A stretch of DNA of 64,000 bases, from positions 666,006 to 730,005 of the forward strand of contig JAIXQO010000002.1 in assembly GCA_027485695.1 (NCBI GenBank), given 5' to 3'. Source of the stretch: Pseudomonadota bacterium. GTDB taxonomy: Bacteria > Bdellovibrionota > UBA1018. Below are positions 34,371 through 44,305 of the stretch, piece after piece. Position 1 is the first letter of the stretch. Each line of letters begins with the position of its first letter. The notes beneath the pieces were generated by a model, which did no database searches, was not told the origin of the DNA, and saw nothing but the letters and a program-made list of their open reading frames with translations. The translations under genes were made by a program, and so were the position numbers.

Positions 34371-35069
34371 TCAAGGCTTCACCGCCACCAGCTTGGCCTT
34401 GGCCTCAATCCCGTTATTCGTCTCGTCGTAGAACAGGATCTGAAAATCTCTGAACGCCTCTTTCAGCTCACCGGGCTTCAAGAGGAATTCGGGCACGAGC
34501 CCCTGCCCCCCCGGGTTTTTTAGCTGCTCCGTTGTGGCGTTTTCGAACACGACGACCCCGCCCGTCTTGAGGCCTTTCTTGATCTGAGGAATCAAGGACC
34601 GCTGGAGGTAGTCGATATTGACGATGACATCGAACGCCCCAGAGCGAATCGCGTATTTATTGAGGTCAATTCCGGTCGTTTCTATATGCACCCGGTTCTC
34701 ACGCGCCCATTTCTGGGCCCGAAGGATCGCCACTTCGGAAAAGTCGACGCCCTCGACGAGAAACCCTTTTTTGGCGAGGAATACGGCGTTCCGGCCCTCA
34801 CCCATAGCGATATCCAGGGCTCGGCCCACCGGAATGATATCAATGAACTGGACTAAGATCGGCGCCGGGTCGTGCCCGGTCATCGCCGGAGATTGATTAT
34901 AGAGCTCATCCCAGCGATTCCGGTCGCTCTCCTCGTCTTCGCCCGTCAGGGCCTGAAAGACGCTCAGGTTCTTTTTAGAGCTGACCCGATTTCCCTGAGG
35001 CTCAAAACACCCCCGGCATCCCGATACCGTGACGCAGAAGAGAAGAAAAATTGACCCCATTACTCGCAT
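34371..35069 (-). CDS. SAM-dependent methyltransferase with an apparent lipoprotein signal
   Basis: The catalytic part is a TehB-like class I methyltransferase: DIAMGEGRNAVFLAKKGFLVEGVDFSE (SAM-binding motif I), FDVIVNIDYLQRSLIP and KTGGVVVFENAT. It is preceded by MGSIFLLFCVTVSGCRGCFEP, a textbook lipobox, which would place the enzyme in the periplasm where SAM is not known to be available. Starts at 35087, 35069 and 35060 are all possible; none has a good ribosome site. It is head-to-head with tatA, with almost no spacer. Confidence 0.75.
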   Translation of the reverse strand: MRVMGSIFLLFCVTVSGCRGCFEPQGNRVSSKKNLSVFQALTGEDEESDRNRWDELYNQSPAMTGHDPAPILVQFIDIIPVGRALDIAMGEGRNAVFLAKKGFLVEGVDFSEVAILRAQKWARENRVHIETTGIDLNKYAIRSGAFDVIVNIDYLQRSLIPQIKKGLKTGGVVVFENATTEQLKNPGGQGLVPEFLLKPGELKEAFRDFQILFYDETNNGIEAKAKLVAVKP

Positions 35070-35085
35070 TCGATATATCCGTGTC

Positions 35086-35343
35086 ATGTTTGGAATCTCT
35101 GGCGAGCATCTCGTAATCCTACTCATCATTTTTCTCGTGGTCGGACCTAAGAAACTCCCTCAACTGGGTAACACTTTAGGTAAAGCGATCAAGAACTTTA
35201 AAGACGCCGTGGCAGGGGTCGAGGACGCGAAGTACCGCAAAATCGACGACCATTCGGATGCAGCCGAGATCGTGAAAAACGATCCAACAAGGACGGCTCA
35301 GCCGACCGTAGCCAAAGCCGACACCGACAAAAAAGACTCCTAA
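35086..35343 (+). CDS. tatA: Sec-independent translocase subunit TatA
   Basis: 85 residues from the ATG at 35086; the ORF-track start at 35029 adds an unlikely charged extension. Typical of TatA/B: an N-terminal short helix (GEHLVILLIIFLVVGP), the hinge KKLPQLGNTLGKAIKNFKDAV (amphipathic helix), then a charged tail. The longer acidic/basic tail leaves TatB possible. Tat would export the folded Fe-S protein ActB encoded nearby. The promoter must lie in the divergent methyltransferase gene's 5' end. Confidence 0.9.
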   Translation: MFGISGEHLVILLIIFLVVGPKKLPQLGNTLGKAIKNFKDAVAGVEDAKYRKIDDHSDAAEIVKNDPTRTAQPTVAKADTDKKDS

Positions 35344-35374
35344 TCTCAGAGCCGTTTGCGCCGAGGTCCTTCCC

Positions 35375-35920
35375 ATGTCCATGCTCCCTACTGATGAACG
35401 GAATTTCACCAAGTACCTCACTCGCGAAGAGATCGATGTTTCGGTCCGCGAGATCGCCTCGCGCCTGAATAAGGATTACGCCGGCAAAAAACTTCTCCTC
35501 ATTTGCGTACTCAAAGGCGCCTACGTGTTCTGCGCGGATCTGGTGCGCAACCTTCATGTGGAGACTGAAGTTGAATTCGTTCGTCTCTCGAGCTACGGCA
35601 AAGCCCGCAGCTCCAGCGGAACCGTTACGATCCTACAAGATATCGCGACCGATATCCGTGACCGTCACGTACTCATTGTCGAAGAAATCATCGACAGTGG
35701 ACGTACACTCAAATTTCTCTACGAGCGTCTGAAAACGTCGAATCCTGCATCGGTCGAAATCGTCACGCTGCTCGATAAAAAAATGAAACGCGTCGTGGAA
35801 GTGCCCGTAAAATATGTCGGCCGCGAGATCGACGACCAATTCCTGATCGGTTACGGCCTCGACCTCGAAGAGAAATGCCGGAACCTTCCGGATATTTACT
35901 ACCTCACATACCCGAACTAG
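35375..35920 (+). CDS. hpt: Hypoxanthine phosphoribosyltransferase
   Basis: 181 residues, normal for the family. Converts hypoxanthine (and often guanine) plus PRPP to the nucleotide. The PRPP loop is LIVEEIIDSGRTLKFL, the N-terminal LKGAYVFCADL region is present, and GLDLEEKCRNLPDIYYL closes the protein. The usual loop is VEDIIDSG or VEEIVDSG, so this is close to canonical. It lies 31 nt after tatA and may share its transcript. It is the salvage counterpart of the ade-xdh breakdown genes. Confidence 0.94.
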   Translation: MSMLPTDERNFTKYLTREEIDVSVREIASRLNKDYAGKKLLLICVLKGAYVFCADLVRNLHVETEVEFVRLSSYGKARSSSGTVTILQDIATDIRDRHVLIVEEIIDSGRTLKFLYERLKTSNPASVEIVTLLDKKMKRVVEVPVKYVGREIDDQFLIGYGLDLEEKCRNLPDIYYLTYPN

Positions 35921-36051
35921 ATCGCGAAATCTCCGCGGCCAAGCTCTTGTGCTGTTCGACCGCTATGCGGCCTCATGCGCTCCGTGCTGCCTCTAGCATC
36001 ACTCGCGCACGCGTCTCATCCAAATGCTTCGCATTTCGCTGCGCTCGCGTT

Positions 36052-36102
36052 GCAAATTTCTTCATTTCTTTTAGAAATGAAGAAAACGCTTCACGCTTTT
36101 GC
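36052..36102 (-). repeat. Partial fourth copy (D) of the structured-repeat core
   Basis: On the minus strand gcaaa, constant bulge agcgtgaagcg (identical to copies A and C), one base, a perfect 13-bp hairpin with loop aaa, then tttgc and aa. The layout equals the P2 arm of copies A-C, but the base stem is gcaaa/tttgc instead of ctgaaaa/ttttcag and no AGGA hairpin follows. It lies between the convergent hpt and 36149-37270 genes. Confidence 0.6.
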
Positions 36103-36148
36103 TAATTGGCGTTTAACCGCAGATCAATTCGGCGAAAACGACGCGGAC

Positions 36149-37270
36149 TCAGCTTCTACGTTCGCGCTCTCGATTGATTTCATCATCCAGTACAGCTTCG
36201 GCGCGGACGGGATCGCAGCGCCAGTCGGGACTGAAGATTGACTCCAGCGCGTCGAGTGACGGGTCCTTTTTGTAGAAATCTCGATAGGTTTTACGTAACT
36301 CAACAGGCAACACCTCGCTCGGATGATTTTTCTTCCATCCCACCTGGGCGATGTGCAAACCGATTTGATATTCGATTGCGATCCAGTCCACGAACTCACG
36401 GTACTCGGGGGCCGCGTTCTGAGATTGCATGATTTTTCGCCCGAGTGATTCCATTTGATCCGCGAATGCATCGTCTGCCGCTTCGACTTCTCCGCGAATG
36501 ACCGTCAGCAGGCGATTGTAGTTTGCGATGGGTAGCGCAGACAGGATGGAGATCCCTGCAAAATAGTGAGCCGGACTCTGAAGGCCCCATTCAAAGAGTG
36601 GCCTCGTGATGGAGCGCAAGTGCATTTCAAAATCAGGCGCGAGAGCGGCCAGCTGAAGGTCTTTTTGAATCTGGATCCGAGTTTCATTTCGCTGCTTGCG
36701 AACCACCGCTCGATACGCGGGATAGGCACCATTATCAGGGTGTTCCCGCATTAATTTTGAAAGCAACTCAAAACCAAGCGACAGATCCTGGTGGTCCGAT
36801 TCCTCAAGCGGAAATAGCCCACTCACACTCAGAGCGTAGATAAACTGAGCCATCTCAGAGTCAAGAGCGAGCATTTCTACCGATTTCGCATTCTTGAAAA
36901 GCGCGCGAACAGTTCGAAATACTGAATTCTGATCGCTCGGCAGCACTTCCGAAAGCTCGCGCATCGTCACCTCATTGGCCCGCCACTCTTCTAAAAATCG
37001 GCAAAGGTCTCCGCGTCGAAGCAATCGGTCGAGCTCCTGAACGGCAGGTTTCGAACGGCCATTTTCGTTTTCTACTAGCTGCAATGCCACATCCGAACGC
37101 GATGAGGTTGCACGAGAAGCACTACGATTTCCTGTCGGAGCACTCGCCGCCATTTTCGTTCGCGTTTGCAATACCGGACGACCCGTTTCTAGAAGCCATG
37201 TGAATGCAACTACGAGCAGCATCAGGGCGGACAGGAGTTCAACCGGTTTTGGTTTCCTCCTGTTCAGCAT
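36149..37270 (-). CDS. Membrane-anchored protein of unknown function
   Basis: 373 residues with one N-terminal membrane helix (PVELLSALMLLVVAFTWLLE), then a Ser/Arg-rich linker (SAPTGNRSASRATSSRSD) and a ~290-residue mainly helical, probably periplasmic domain. No family recognised. It starts 7 nt inside the end of the GNAT gene and may be the last member of the Hpt-kinase-regulator transcript. Confidence 0.65.
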   Translation of the reverse strand: MLNRRKPKPVELLSALMLLVVAFTWLLETGRPVLQTRTKMAASAPTGNRSASRATSSRSDVALQLVENENGRSKPAVQELDRLLRRGDLCRFLEEWRANEVTMRELSEVLPSDQNSVFRTVRALFKNAKSVEMLALDSEMAQFIYALSVSGLFPLEESDHQDLSLGFELLSKLMREHPDNGAYPAYRAVVRKQRNETRIQIQKDLQLAALAPDFEMHLRSITRPLFEWGLQSPAHYFAGISILSALPIANYNRLLTVIRGEVEAADDAFADQMESLGRKIMQSQNAAPEYREFVDWIAIEYQIGLHIAQVGWKKNHPSEVLPVELRKTYRDFYKKDPSLDALESIFSPDWRCDPVRAEAVLDDEINRERERRS

Positions 37271-38154
37271 GAATCACAGCCCCAGAACCAAAGTTCATCA
37301 GGTCGTGACGGAGGCTCTCCGCGCCAGTAACAGAGCGGATCCTCGAACTCGGGTTTGAGCTGCTTGAGCCACGGATATTCCGCAAAAAGAGGCGATCCAT
37401 AGAGAAGCGTGGTTTCCGGGAGCTCACGAGCGATCTCAACAAAAAGCGTTCGAAGCGCTGCCTCCGACCCATGCCAGTCGTGAAGAATACCACCGAGATC
37501 AATTCCTTTGCCGATACCGGCTACGGCAATGAGTTGCTCTCCGGGTGACCGCAAACTCCACCAATCCACGTTTTTCAGGTTTCTGAGCATTCCGCTCTCG
37601 GCTTCACTCATCTGCAAACCTCGCGTGCGTTTCGCAAGGAATGCCGTGAAATCTGGGCTCCATCCCCTGCGGACCCGTTGTTGGCCCGACGGCGGATTGC
37701 CAGAGATTTTCGTGATGGTCGTACGCCACTGGCTCCCAAACGCCTTGAACCCCATCGAACGGTACAAGCGATCATCCCCCGTCCAGAGCAGCCAGGAACG
37801 CGCGCCCTGAGCCTCCGTTTTGCGTAGCAGATGATCGAGCCCTGAACGAGCCAGGCCACGCCCTTGAACGGATGATCGGGTCACCACCGCACCCACTAAC
37901 GTGAGCGGGTCGGGTTCAGTCAGGCTCGTGCGACGAACCGAACCGAGTTGAGAGAGAATTTGCGAACCTTTGGGACCATCCATGACCTCAATGAGGCGGC
38001 CGTCGATCGGGCGACGAATGTCCCAAATCGGAAAATCATCGAAAAACGATTGCCCTTCGCTCAGGCCAAAGCCTTCGGAGCAAAGTTGGTCCAGAGAGTG
38101 AGAATCTCGGGGAGTAGCGCTTCGCCAACCCCCGTTTGCGCGACCGGGTTCCAT
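37264..38154 (-). CDS. GNAT-family acetyltransferase
   Basis: I start at ATG 38154, 35 nt after the response-regulator stop; the ORF-track start at 38277 would overlap the regulator. 296 residues. The acetyl-CoA motif A is VVTRSSVQGRGLARSGLDHLLRKTEAQGARSWLLW, followed by DDRLYRSMGFKAFG, usual for GNAT motif B. The C-terminal ~130 residues look like a second, degenerate GNAT half. Substrate unknown. Confidence 0.78.
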   Translation of the reverse strand: MEPGRANGGWRSATPRDSHSLDQLCSEGFGLSEGQSFFDDFPIWDIRRPIDGRLIEVMDGPKGSQILSQLGSVRRTSLTEPDPLTLVGAVVTRSSVQGRGLARSGLDHLLRKTEAQGARSWLLWTGDDRLYRSMGFKAFGSQWRTTITKISGNPPSGQQRVRRGWSPDFTAFLAKRTRGLQMSEAESGMLRNLKNVDWWSLRSPGEQLIAVAGIGKGIDLGGILHDWHGSEAALRTLFVEIARELPETTLLYGSPLFAEYPWLKQLKPEFEDPLCYWRGEPPSRPDELWFWGCDSC

Positions 38155-38189
38155 AATTCGAGTGTAATCGAAAACGGAACGATTGGGGA

Positions 38190-38885
38190 CTAGAGGGATA
38201 CTTGAAAGCGGTAGCCTTCTTTGAACACCGTATTGATGTGGCGTCCGCCGCCACTCAGCTTCTCGCGGAGTGAACAAACGTGACGATCGAGTGTCCGCTC
38301 GAGGACGTGAACCTGGTCGCCAAGTACGTCCTTCAGAATCTGCGCACGAGACAGGGTCTCTCCTTCGCGCTGAATCAGATACATCAGGATTTTGAGCTCA
38401 ACCCGGGTCAGCCCGAGGTCGATGCGCGCGTTCCCTTGGGTGTAATAAGCTCGCTGCAAGTGCCAGTCGATTTCAAAAGGACCTTTGCGAAAAACTTGGG
38501 ACGATTCCGTTGGACGTGCAGCGGCTTTTTTCAAACGCGCCGACACTCGGACTTTGAACTCCCTCAGGTCAAACGGCTTCTCAATGTAGTCGTCCGCGCC
38601 CAGCTCGTAGCCCCGGATCTTGTCATCAGGCAGACTACGTCCGGTCATGAAGATCACCGGAGTCGTCTGGGCATTCGGAAAATGCTTCAACTGTTCACAA
38701 AACTGAAACCCGTCGCCATCCGGAAGACCGACGTCAACCAAGATCAAATCAAAACGATTGGTCAGAACCGCATCGCGGGCACTCTGCAGGCTGGTCGCGA
38801 TGGTAATCAGAAAATCCGCTCCGAGCGAGCGGGAGACCATCTGTTGATACTCTTGCGTGTCCTCGACCAATAAAACTCTCATCAT
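38190..38885 (-). CDS. OmpR/PhoB-type response regulator
   Basis: 231 residues. The receiver domain has the phosphoacceptor Asp in DLILVDVGLPDGDGF, acidic pair near VEDTQ and a conserved Lys in YIEKPFDL. The C-terminal winged helix is LTRVELKILMYLIQREGETLSRAQILKDVLGDQVHVLERTLDRHVCSLREKL. Its ATG overlaps the kinase stop (4 nt), so the kinase upstream is very likely its partner. Confidence 0.95.
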   Translation of the reverse strand: MMRVLLVEDTQEYQQMVSRSLGADFLITIATSLQSARDAVLTNRFDLILVDVGLPDGDGFQFCEQLKHFPNAQTTPVIFMTGRSLPDDKIRGYELGADDYIEKPFDLREFKVRVSARLKKAAARPTESSQVFRKGPFEIDWHLQRAYYTQGNARIDLGLTRVELKILMYLIQREGETLSRAQILKDVLGDQVHVLERTLDRHVCSLREKLSGGGRHINTVFKEGYRFQVSL

Positions 38886-41623
38886 TGGAGTTGCCCTCTT
38901 ATTTCCGCTTCCCGCGGTAGAACCATCGATCTCTCTTCAATTAAACCGCTCTGTTCCTTGAATCTCAACCAGCGACTTAAAATACGTTCAATTGCATGAA
39001 TCTCAACCGGCTTGGAAATGTAATCGTTCATGCCACTTTCCAGGCATTTTGCTCGATCTTCAGCCAAGGCGTTGGCGGTCATTGCCACAATGGGGATTTT
39101 GGCGACGGCCGGATCCCGCGACTTGCGAATTCTTCGGGCCGCTTCGAGGCCGTCCATTTCCGGCATCTGGCAGTCCATCAATACTAAATCATAAGGAAAC
39201 GATTCGACGGCGGCAATCGCTTCTATTCCGTTGGCCGCAACTTCGACGCGATATCCCAGTGACTCGAGTTGCTTACGCGCGACTTTCTGATTCACCAGAT
39301 TGTCTTCGACCACGAGTATGCGATTCTCCCCCGGAATCGGGATATAGGAAGACTTGGGTTCTTTTGCTTCGTCCCAGGCGTCCGGAGCCGTCGGAAGCGT
39401 CAAAGAAAACCAGAAACAAGCTCCTCGCTCTCGATCGGTATCCACTCCTATATTGCCGCCCATTTTTTGAATGAGTTTCTTGGAAATCGATAGCCCAAGG
39501 CCCGTACCGCCAAACCTACGCGAAATCGATGCATCTCCCTGAGAAAATGGAACGAAGAGGCGCGACGCGACTTCTTCGTCGATACCGATCCCTGTATCGA
39601 ATACGGAGACTCGAATATGAGATTGACCTACTCGAGCAGAAGGTTCGATTTTCAGGTCGATATGAACTTCTCCGTCGAGCGTGAACTTGATCGCGTTCGA
39701 AAGGAGATTGCCGAGAACCTGGCGGATTCGCCCTCCATCTCCCACGTGGCGCTGTGGACCATAAGACGAATAAGTCTGCCGTATAGAGATTTTTTTGCCG
39801 ATCGCTAGCGCCTGATAGGCTCGAACGCTGTCACGAACAAGCGTCTCGAAATCAAATGCCATCGACTCCACTTCCAACCGATTCGCGTCGAGTTTTGAAA
39901 AATCCAATATATCTCCGATGAGCCCCAGAAGCTGCTCCCCGGACTGCCTCAGGGTCGCCACCTGCTCACGCTGTTCTGAATTCAGCGGCGTATCCAGCAA
40001 CAGTCCAGTCATCCCAATGACGCCGTTCAAAGGGGTTCTAATCTCGTGACTGACATTCGCGATGAATTCCGATTTTAGCCGATCCGCTTCTTGGGCTGCT
40101 TGCTCTCGCGCCATCAGGCGTGCCCGTTCAGATTCGAAATTTTTGCGTTCGGTGACGTTTACAGAAACACCGACAACTCCGCTGACTTGACCGTTTCGAT
40201 CATAGGACGGGCTCAGGGAAACCTCATACCAATGCGCGTCTTTCTTTTCCTCGACTCGACAAGACTCACCGGCTAGCGCGCGCTGAAAACCTGCGAGGAG
40301 AGCTGGGCGCTCGCGATGGAGTTCATGAAAATAGAGCCCTTTTCGATCAAAAGGCGAAACACTCTCTGGCAAGCGTCCTTCGTAGTAGGTGTAGCATCCG
40401 GATCGATCGGTCGCCCAAAGCAACACCTGCGCATGCTGAAGCACGAACTGGGTGCGACGGTCGGATTCCAGCGCTGCTTCCGCCAAGCGTTTTTGTTCAT
40501 TCACATCCGTCGCAGTACCAAACCATTTCAAAATATCACCCTGTTCGTTACGCACCGGAAGTGCACGTCCGAGAAACCAGCGATACTCGCCGGTCCGGAA
40601 GCTTTGCATGCGGTACTCAAGCTCATACGGCATCCCGAGTTTGACCGCTCGTAACCATGAGGAGATCACCATTGAGGCGTCTTCTGGGTGAAAACATTCG
40701 CTCCAGCGAGCATTCAATTCGGGATCAAGAGGGTCAAAATCAATCAGTTCTTTCCAGCGGTGGTTGTAATAGTCCACATTACCATCACGATCGGCCGTCC
40801 AAACCAGCTGCGGGAGCGAATTGACGATCGTACGAATCTCCAAATCACGCTCTTCTAGGCGCTTGGAGAGATCCACTTCGTGTTGCTCCAGTTCGATTCG
40901 ATTCAGTTTCTCCGACGTAATATCCTGAAAAACACCGGCGAACGATCGAAGTCTATTTTTCTCCGAGAACGGCTCGACCTCGGTTCGAATCCAAATCACG
41001 GATCCGTCTTTCTTAACGAAACGATGCTCGGACAGAAACGCCGTATTCGCCTCGACCGCCTGGCGCCACCGATTTACGACATCGACTCGATCGCGCTCAT
41101 CGATGAACTGACTCCACTGCATGCCCGCAATTTCGGAAAACTCATAGCCTGTCAACTCTCGGCATCTTCCACTGAAATAAACGCATTCGCCGGCAGCGTT
41201 CATTTCGAAAATCCCTACGGGTGCCAGATTCAAGAGACGATTCTGACGATCGAGGAATCGGAACAATTGATCTCGAAGTCGAACGATGAAAAGAACGCTG
41301 AGAGGTAGCGAAAAAAACCAAAGGACGAGTCGATAGGCTACACTCATGTCTAACGGCGCCGAAGAGGTCACCGAAAGATGCAGAAGGTAGGTCCAACTGA
41401 GCGCAGCAGAAACGAAACCCGCGCGCTTGCCCGACTTCATCGCAACAAAGAGTGTGATCGGAACTAGGATCGCCGCCGGACCGGCGGAGAGATAGAGCCA
41501 GCCGCGCGACCATTCGATGACCGCCATGACTGCGATGACAGGAAAAACATTGCGGGCGCATTGAAGCGCATTTCGATAAATGGATGGGCTCACGATCGCT
41601 TCGCCTCTTGATAGTTTCTCCAA
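38882..41623 (-). CDS. Hybrid sensor histidine kinase with three PAS domains and a receiver
   Basis: 913 residues: four or so membrane helices (1-120), three PAS/PAC modules (~130-245, 260-380, 385-490), HisKA with the phospho-His in FIANVSHEIRTPLNG (~520), HATPase with QVLGNLLSNAIKFT, VFDTGIGID and GTGLGLSI, and a receiver with Asp in DLVLMDCQMPEMDG (~810). Phosphate would go His-Asp, then via the Hpt protein encoded upstream, to the OmpR-type regulator. The membrane part has no large periplasmic loop, so the PAS domains probably sense a cytoplasmic signal. Confidence 0.93.
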   Translation of the reverse strand: MEKLSRGEAIVSPSIYRNALQCARNVFPVIAVMAVIEWSRGWLYLSAGPAAILVPITLFVAMKSGKRAGFVSAALSWTYLLHLSVTSSAPLDMSVAYRLVLWFFSLPLSVLFIVRLRDQLFRFLDRQNRLLNLAPVGIFEMNAAGECVYFSGRCRELTGYEFSEIAGMQWSQFIDERDRVDVVNRWRQAVEANTAFLSEHRFVKKDGSVIWIRTEVEPFSEKNRLRSFAGVFQDITSEKLNRIELEQHEVDLSKRLEERDLEIRTIVNSLPQLVWTADRDGNVDYYNHRWKELIDFDPLDPELNARWSECFHPEDASMVISSWLRAVKLGMPYELEYRMQSFRTGEYRWFLGRALPVRNEQGDILKWFGTATDVNEQKRLAEAALESDRRTQFVLQHAQVLLWATDRSGCYTYYEGRLPESVSPFDRKGLYFHELHRERPALLAGFQRALAGESCRVEEKKDAHWYEVSLSPSYDRNGQVSGVVGVSVNVTERKNFESERARLMAREQAAQEADRLKSEFIANVSHEIRTPLNGVIGMTGLLLDTPLNSEQREQVATLRQSGEQLLGLIGDILDFSKLDANRLEVESMAFDFETLVRDSVRAYQALAIGKKISIRQTYSSYGPQRHVGDGGRIRQVLGNLLSNAIKFTLDGEVHIDLKIEPSARVGQSHIRVSVFDTGIGIDEEVASRLFVPFSQGDASISRRFGGTGLGLSISKKLIQKMGGNIGVDTDRERGACFWFSLTLPTAPDAWDEAKEPKSSYIPIPGENRILVVEDNLVNQKVARKQLESLGYRVEVAANGIEAIAAVESFPYDLVLMDCQMPEMDGLEAARRIRKSRDPAVAKIPIVAMTANALAEDRAKCLESGMNDYISKPVEIHAIERILSRWLRFKEQSGLIEERSMVLPREAEIRGQLQ

Positions 41624-41952
41624 AAGGATGAAAGCCGTCCGAACTCTTCTTGTATCGCGTAGCAGCGCTCCGACCTAGGCCCGGATTCAAGCTCGGCAAA
41701 AAGTCGCGCGATTTGGACGGCACCGATTGCGGCACTGGCGGATTTTAGGGCATGGGCAGATTTTTTAACGTCGTCTGATTTTCCGGATTGGACCCATTCC
41801 GCATATAAAACGACTTCACGCTCGGCGCGCGACCGAAATAGCTCAAAACATTCTTCCAGGAACTCTAGGTCATCGGGCTCGCCCATCATGACCGTGGCGG
41901 AGTTCAAATCGAGGAACTCTTCTAAGTTCTGTCTCTTGAGGGTGGCGTCCAT
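41590..41952 (-). CDS. Histidine phosphotransfer (Hpt) domain protein
   Basis: 120 residues from the ATG at 41952 (a TTG at 41967 is also possible). The helical bundle carries the phospho-His in KKSAHALKSASAAIGA around residue 70. Its 3' end overlaps the hybrid kinase gene by 34 nt, so the two are surely co-expressed. It supplies the shuttle between the kinase receiver and the response regulator. Confidence 0.88.
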   Translation of the reverse strand: MDATLKRQNLEEFLDLNSATVMMGEPDDLEFLEECFELFRSRAEREVVLYAEWVQSGKSDDVKKSAHALKSASAAIGAVQIARLFAELESGPRSERCYAIQEEFGRLSSFWRNYQEAKRS

Positions 41953-42128
41953 AATACCCAAGGCCAATCCGGTGGCCCTCTTTCCTCTCTCATTTTACAC
42001 CCTTTCTCGGGGGCAAACTCAATGGGCGAGAGTTGCTCTGCCGATTCGTTAGAGATTTAACGCGAATTTCTCACGAAATCCCCCCATTTGACTATAAGGG
42101 AACTCTCGACTCGCGCCGATCTGCAGCT

Positions 42129-44297
42129 ATGACCAAACGGGAACGATCACTTAAAGCCAAACTCTTGACACTCACCCTCTCGATCAACCTCGCGCTCGGC
42201 GCGGTGTCTTTCATCCTGGAGCACCGCAGCTCGATGAAAATCAAAGATCAACTACTCCATGGTTTCCATCAATACGGAGAGATCTTGCACGATGGGATCG
42301 CAGCGCAATTTTTTGAACGTTACGGTGACATCCAAGCGTTCTCCAAGAGCGACACCCTCCTCAAGGGAAACAAAGAGGAGATGGCAGGTTATCTCAACGA
42401 CATGGTCGCCCTCTACGGGATCTATGACCTCGTACTGGTCGTCAACAAAAACGGCAAGCTCGTTGCGGTCAACGACAAGGCCGCAGACGGCACCGCACTC
42501 CCGACGGAAAAACTCTTCTCGACAGATTTCAGCAATGAAAGCTGGTTCAAGAAGACGCTCGCCGGAGAAACCTCTGATGAAAAGTCTCGCGGATTCTCCG
42601 GAACGCTCGTAGAGGATTTCATATTTGATACTCATGCGACCGAGGTCTACGGAAACACCCGCTATACCAGTACATTCGCCGCCCAAATGAAAAACAAAAA
42701 AGGCGAAGTGATCGGCGTGATCTGCAACCGCGCTAACGTTAAATGGATCAGTTTTGACTTTCAGTTGATGGCCAAAAACTTCTCGGAAATGGGCTACAAG
42801 GATTTCAAGTTGGGCCTCCTCGACTCCAAAGGTGCTCTCCAATTCGAAATCGGCTACCAGAAGGAAGGCGAAAGTACACAACTCAAGCTCGATCCGAACC
42901 GATTGAAGAAATTGAATTTCACGACTCTGGGATTCGCACCAGCCAAGAAGTTATTTGAAGAAAAACAAGAAGAAGCGTTTGGAATCGACGCTGACCCAGA
43001 AAACAAGAGTCGAGAACTCTACTACTCCGCCCACCACATCGATGGCGACAAGTGGGTTCCCTCGGTCGGCTGGAGTGTCATGATCAACGCCGAAAAAGCG
43101 GATGCTGAAAACGTACTCCTCAAAGTCTCCAACGAGGCTCAAAAAATATACATCACCTTATTCTTGATCGTTTCTTCGATCGCGCTCGTCTTCAGTATCT
43201 GGTTCTCCAATAGCCTCGCAAGAAAACTCGAAGGCGTGCTAGATGGATTGACCAACAGCTCGAAAACAATCCTCGGAGCTGCTCAGTCAGGTAGCCGATT
43301 GAGCACCGAGCTTGCCGAAGGAGCGACCGAACAGGCCGCCGCAATTCAGGAGACCGCCGCCGCGGTCGACGAAGTCGCAGCAATGGTTAAGAAAAATGCG
43401 GACAATGCCGCACAATCACGCAAAACATCAGCTGAGGGCAGCGCCCTCGCCGAGAACGGTAAACAATCAATGAGTCGATTGGTGAGCGCGATCGGCGACA
43501 TCCGCCAGTCGAACGAAGACATCATGAAACAGGTCGAGGATGGAAACCAAAAAATCTCCGAGATCGTTCACCTGATCACTGAGATCGAATCCAAGACCAA
43601 GGTCATTAACGATATCGTGTTCCAAACCAAACTCCTCTCGTTCAACGCTTCTGTCGAAGCGGCGCGCGCCGGAGAACACGGCAAAGGTTTCGCAGTCGTC
43701 GCCGAAGAAGTGGGCAATCTCGCTCAAATGTCCGGTAACGCCGCCAAAGAAATCTCCGAAATGCTCACTCAGAGCGTCACTCAGGTTGAAACCATCGTCA
43801 ACTCGACGAGAACTCAAGTCTCGACCTTGATTGAACGGGGCAAATCCAAGGTCCTCGTCGGCACTGAACTCGCCGAAGAGTCGGAGAAAGCACTCGATCA
43901 GCTGCTCGAAGCCGTCACCCGGATCGACTCCAGTGTGAGTGAAATCGCCGAGGCCTCACGCGAGCAGTCCCAGGGTACGAGTGAGATCCAAAAAGCGATC
44001 AACCAACTGGATCAGGTCACGCAACAGAACAGTACCTCTGCGCGAGAATCGGCATCTACGGCCGACGATCTTAACCAACAAGTCACGACGATGCATGAGA
44101 TTGTCGAGGAGCTCCGTATCGTTCTCAAGGGCGGGACCGCAGGCACTCAAAAAATGAGTTCTGAGGTAACTACCACCGAGAAATCTCAGCCGAGGAAACC
44201 ACTGAAAATCGTCAAAAAAGACGCTTCTTCCCAGGTTGAGAAACCGACTCTCGAAGTTCCAAGCGAAAACGATCCTCGCTTTCAAGACGTCGGCTAA
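42129..44297 (+). CDS. Methyl-accepting chemotaxis protein
   Basis: Start at ATG 42129, giving 722 residues. N-terminal helix ([22 protein letters not shown]), a ~300-residue periplasmic sensor region, second helix ([20 protein letters not shown]), then the signalling domain with the hairpin tip [36 protein letters not shown] typical HAMP is not obvious after the second helix. The last ~60 residues are a charged tail without a CheR pentapeptide. It senses an unknown extracellular ligand. Confidence 0.93.
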   Translation: MTKRERSLKAKLLTLTLSINLALGAVSFILEHRSSMKIKDQLLHGFHQYGEILHDGIAAQFFERYGDIQAFSKSDTLLKGNKEEMAGYLNDMVALYGIYDLVLVVNKNGKLVAVNDKAADGTALPTEKLFSTDFSNESWFKKTLAGETSDEKSRGFSGTLVEDFIFDTHATEVYGNTRYTSTFAAQMKNKKGEVIGVICNRANVKWISFDFQLMAKNFSEMGYKDFKLGLLDSKGALQFEIGYQKEGESTQLKLDPNRLKKLNFTTLGFAPAKKLFEEKQEEAFGIDADPENKSRELYYSAHHIDGDKWVPSVGWSVMINAEKADAENVLLKVSNEAQKIYITLFLIVSSIALVFSIWFSNSLARKLEGVLDGLTNSSKTILGAAQSGSRLSTELAEGATEQAAAIQETAAAVDEVAAMVKKNADNAAQSRKTSAEGSALAENGKQSMSRLVSAIGDIRQSNEDIMKQVEDGNQKISEIVHLITEIESKTKVINDIVFQTKLLSFNASVEAARAGEHGKGFAVVAEEVGNLAQMSGNAAKEISEMLTQSVTQVETIVNSTRTQVSTLIERGKSKVLVGTELAEESEKALDQLLEAVTRIDSSVSEIAEASREQSQGTSEIQKAINQLDQVTQQNSTSARESASTADDLNQQVTTMHEIVEELRIVLKGGTAGTQKMSSEVTTTEKSQPRKPLKIVKKDASSQVEKPTLEVPSENDPRFQDVG

Positions 44298-44305
44298 ATA
44301 AAATA

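Noticed and set aside
35875-36105. Small ORF after hpt
   Set aside because: Starts inside hpt in another frame, has no ribosome site, and runs through the hairpin region with partial repeat D.
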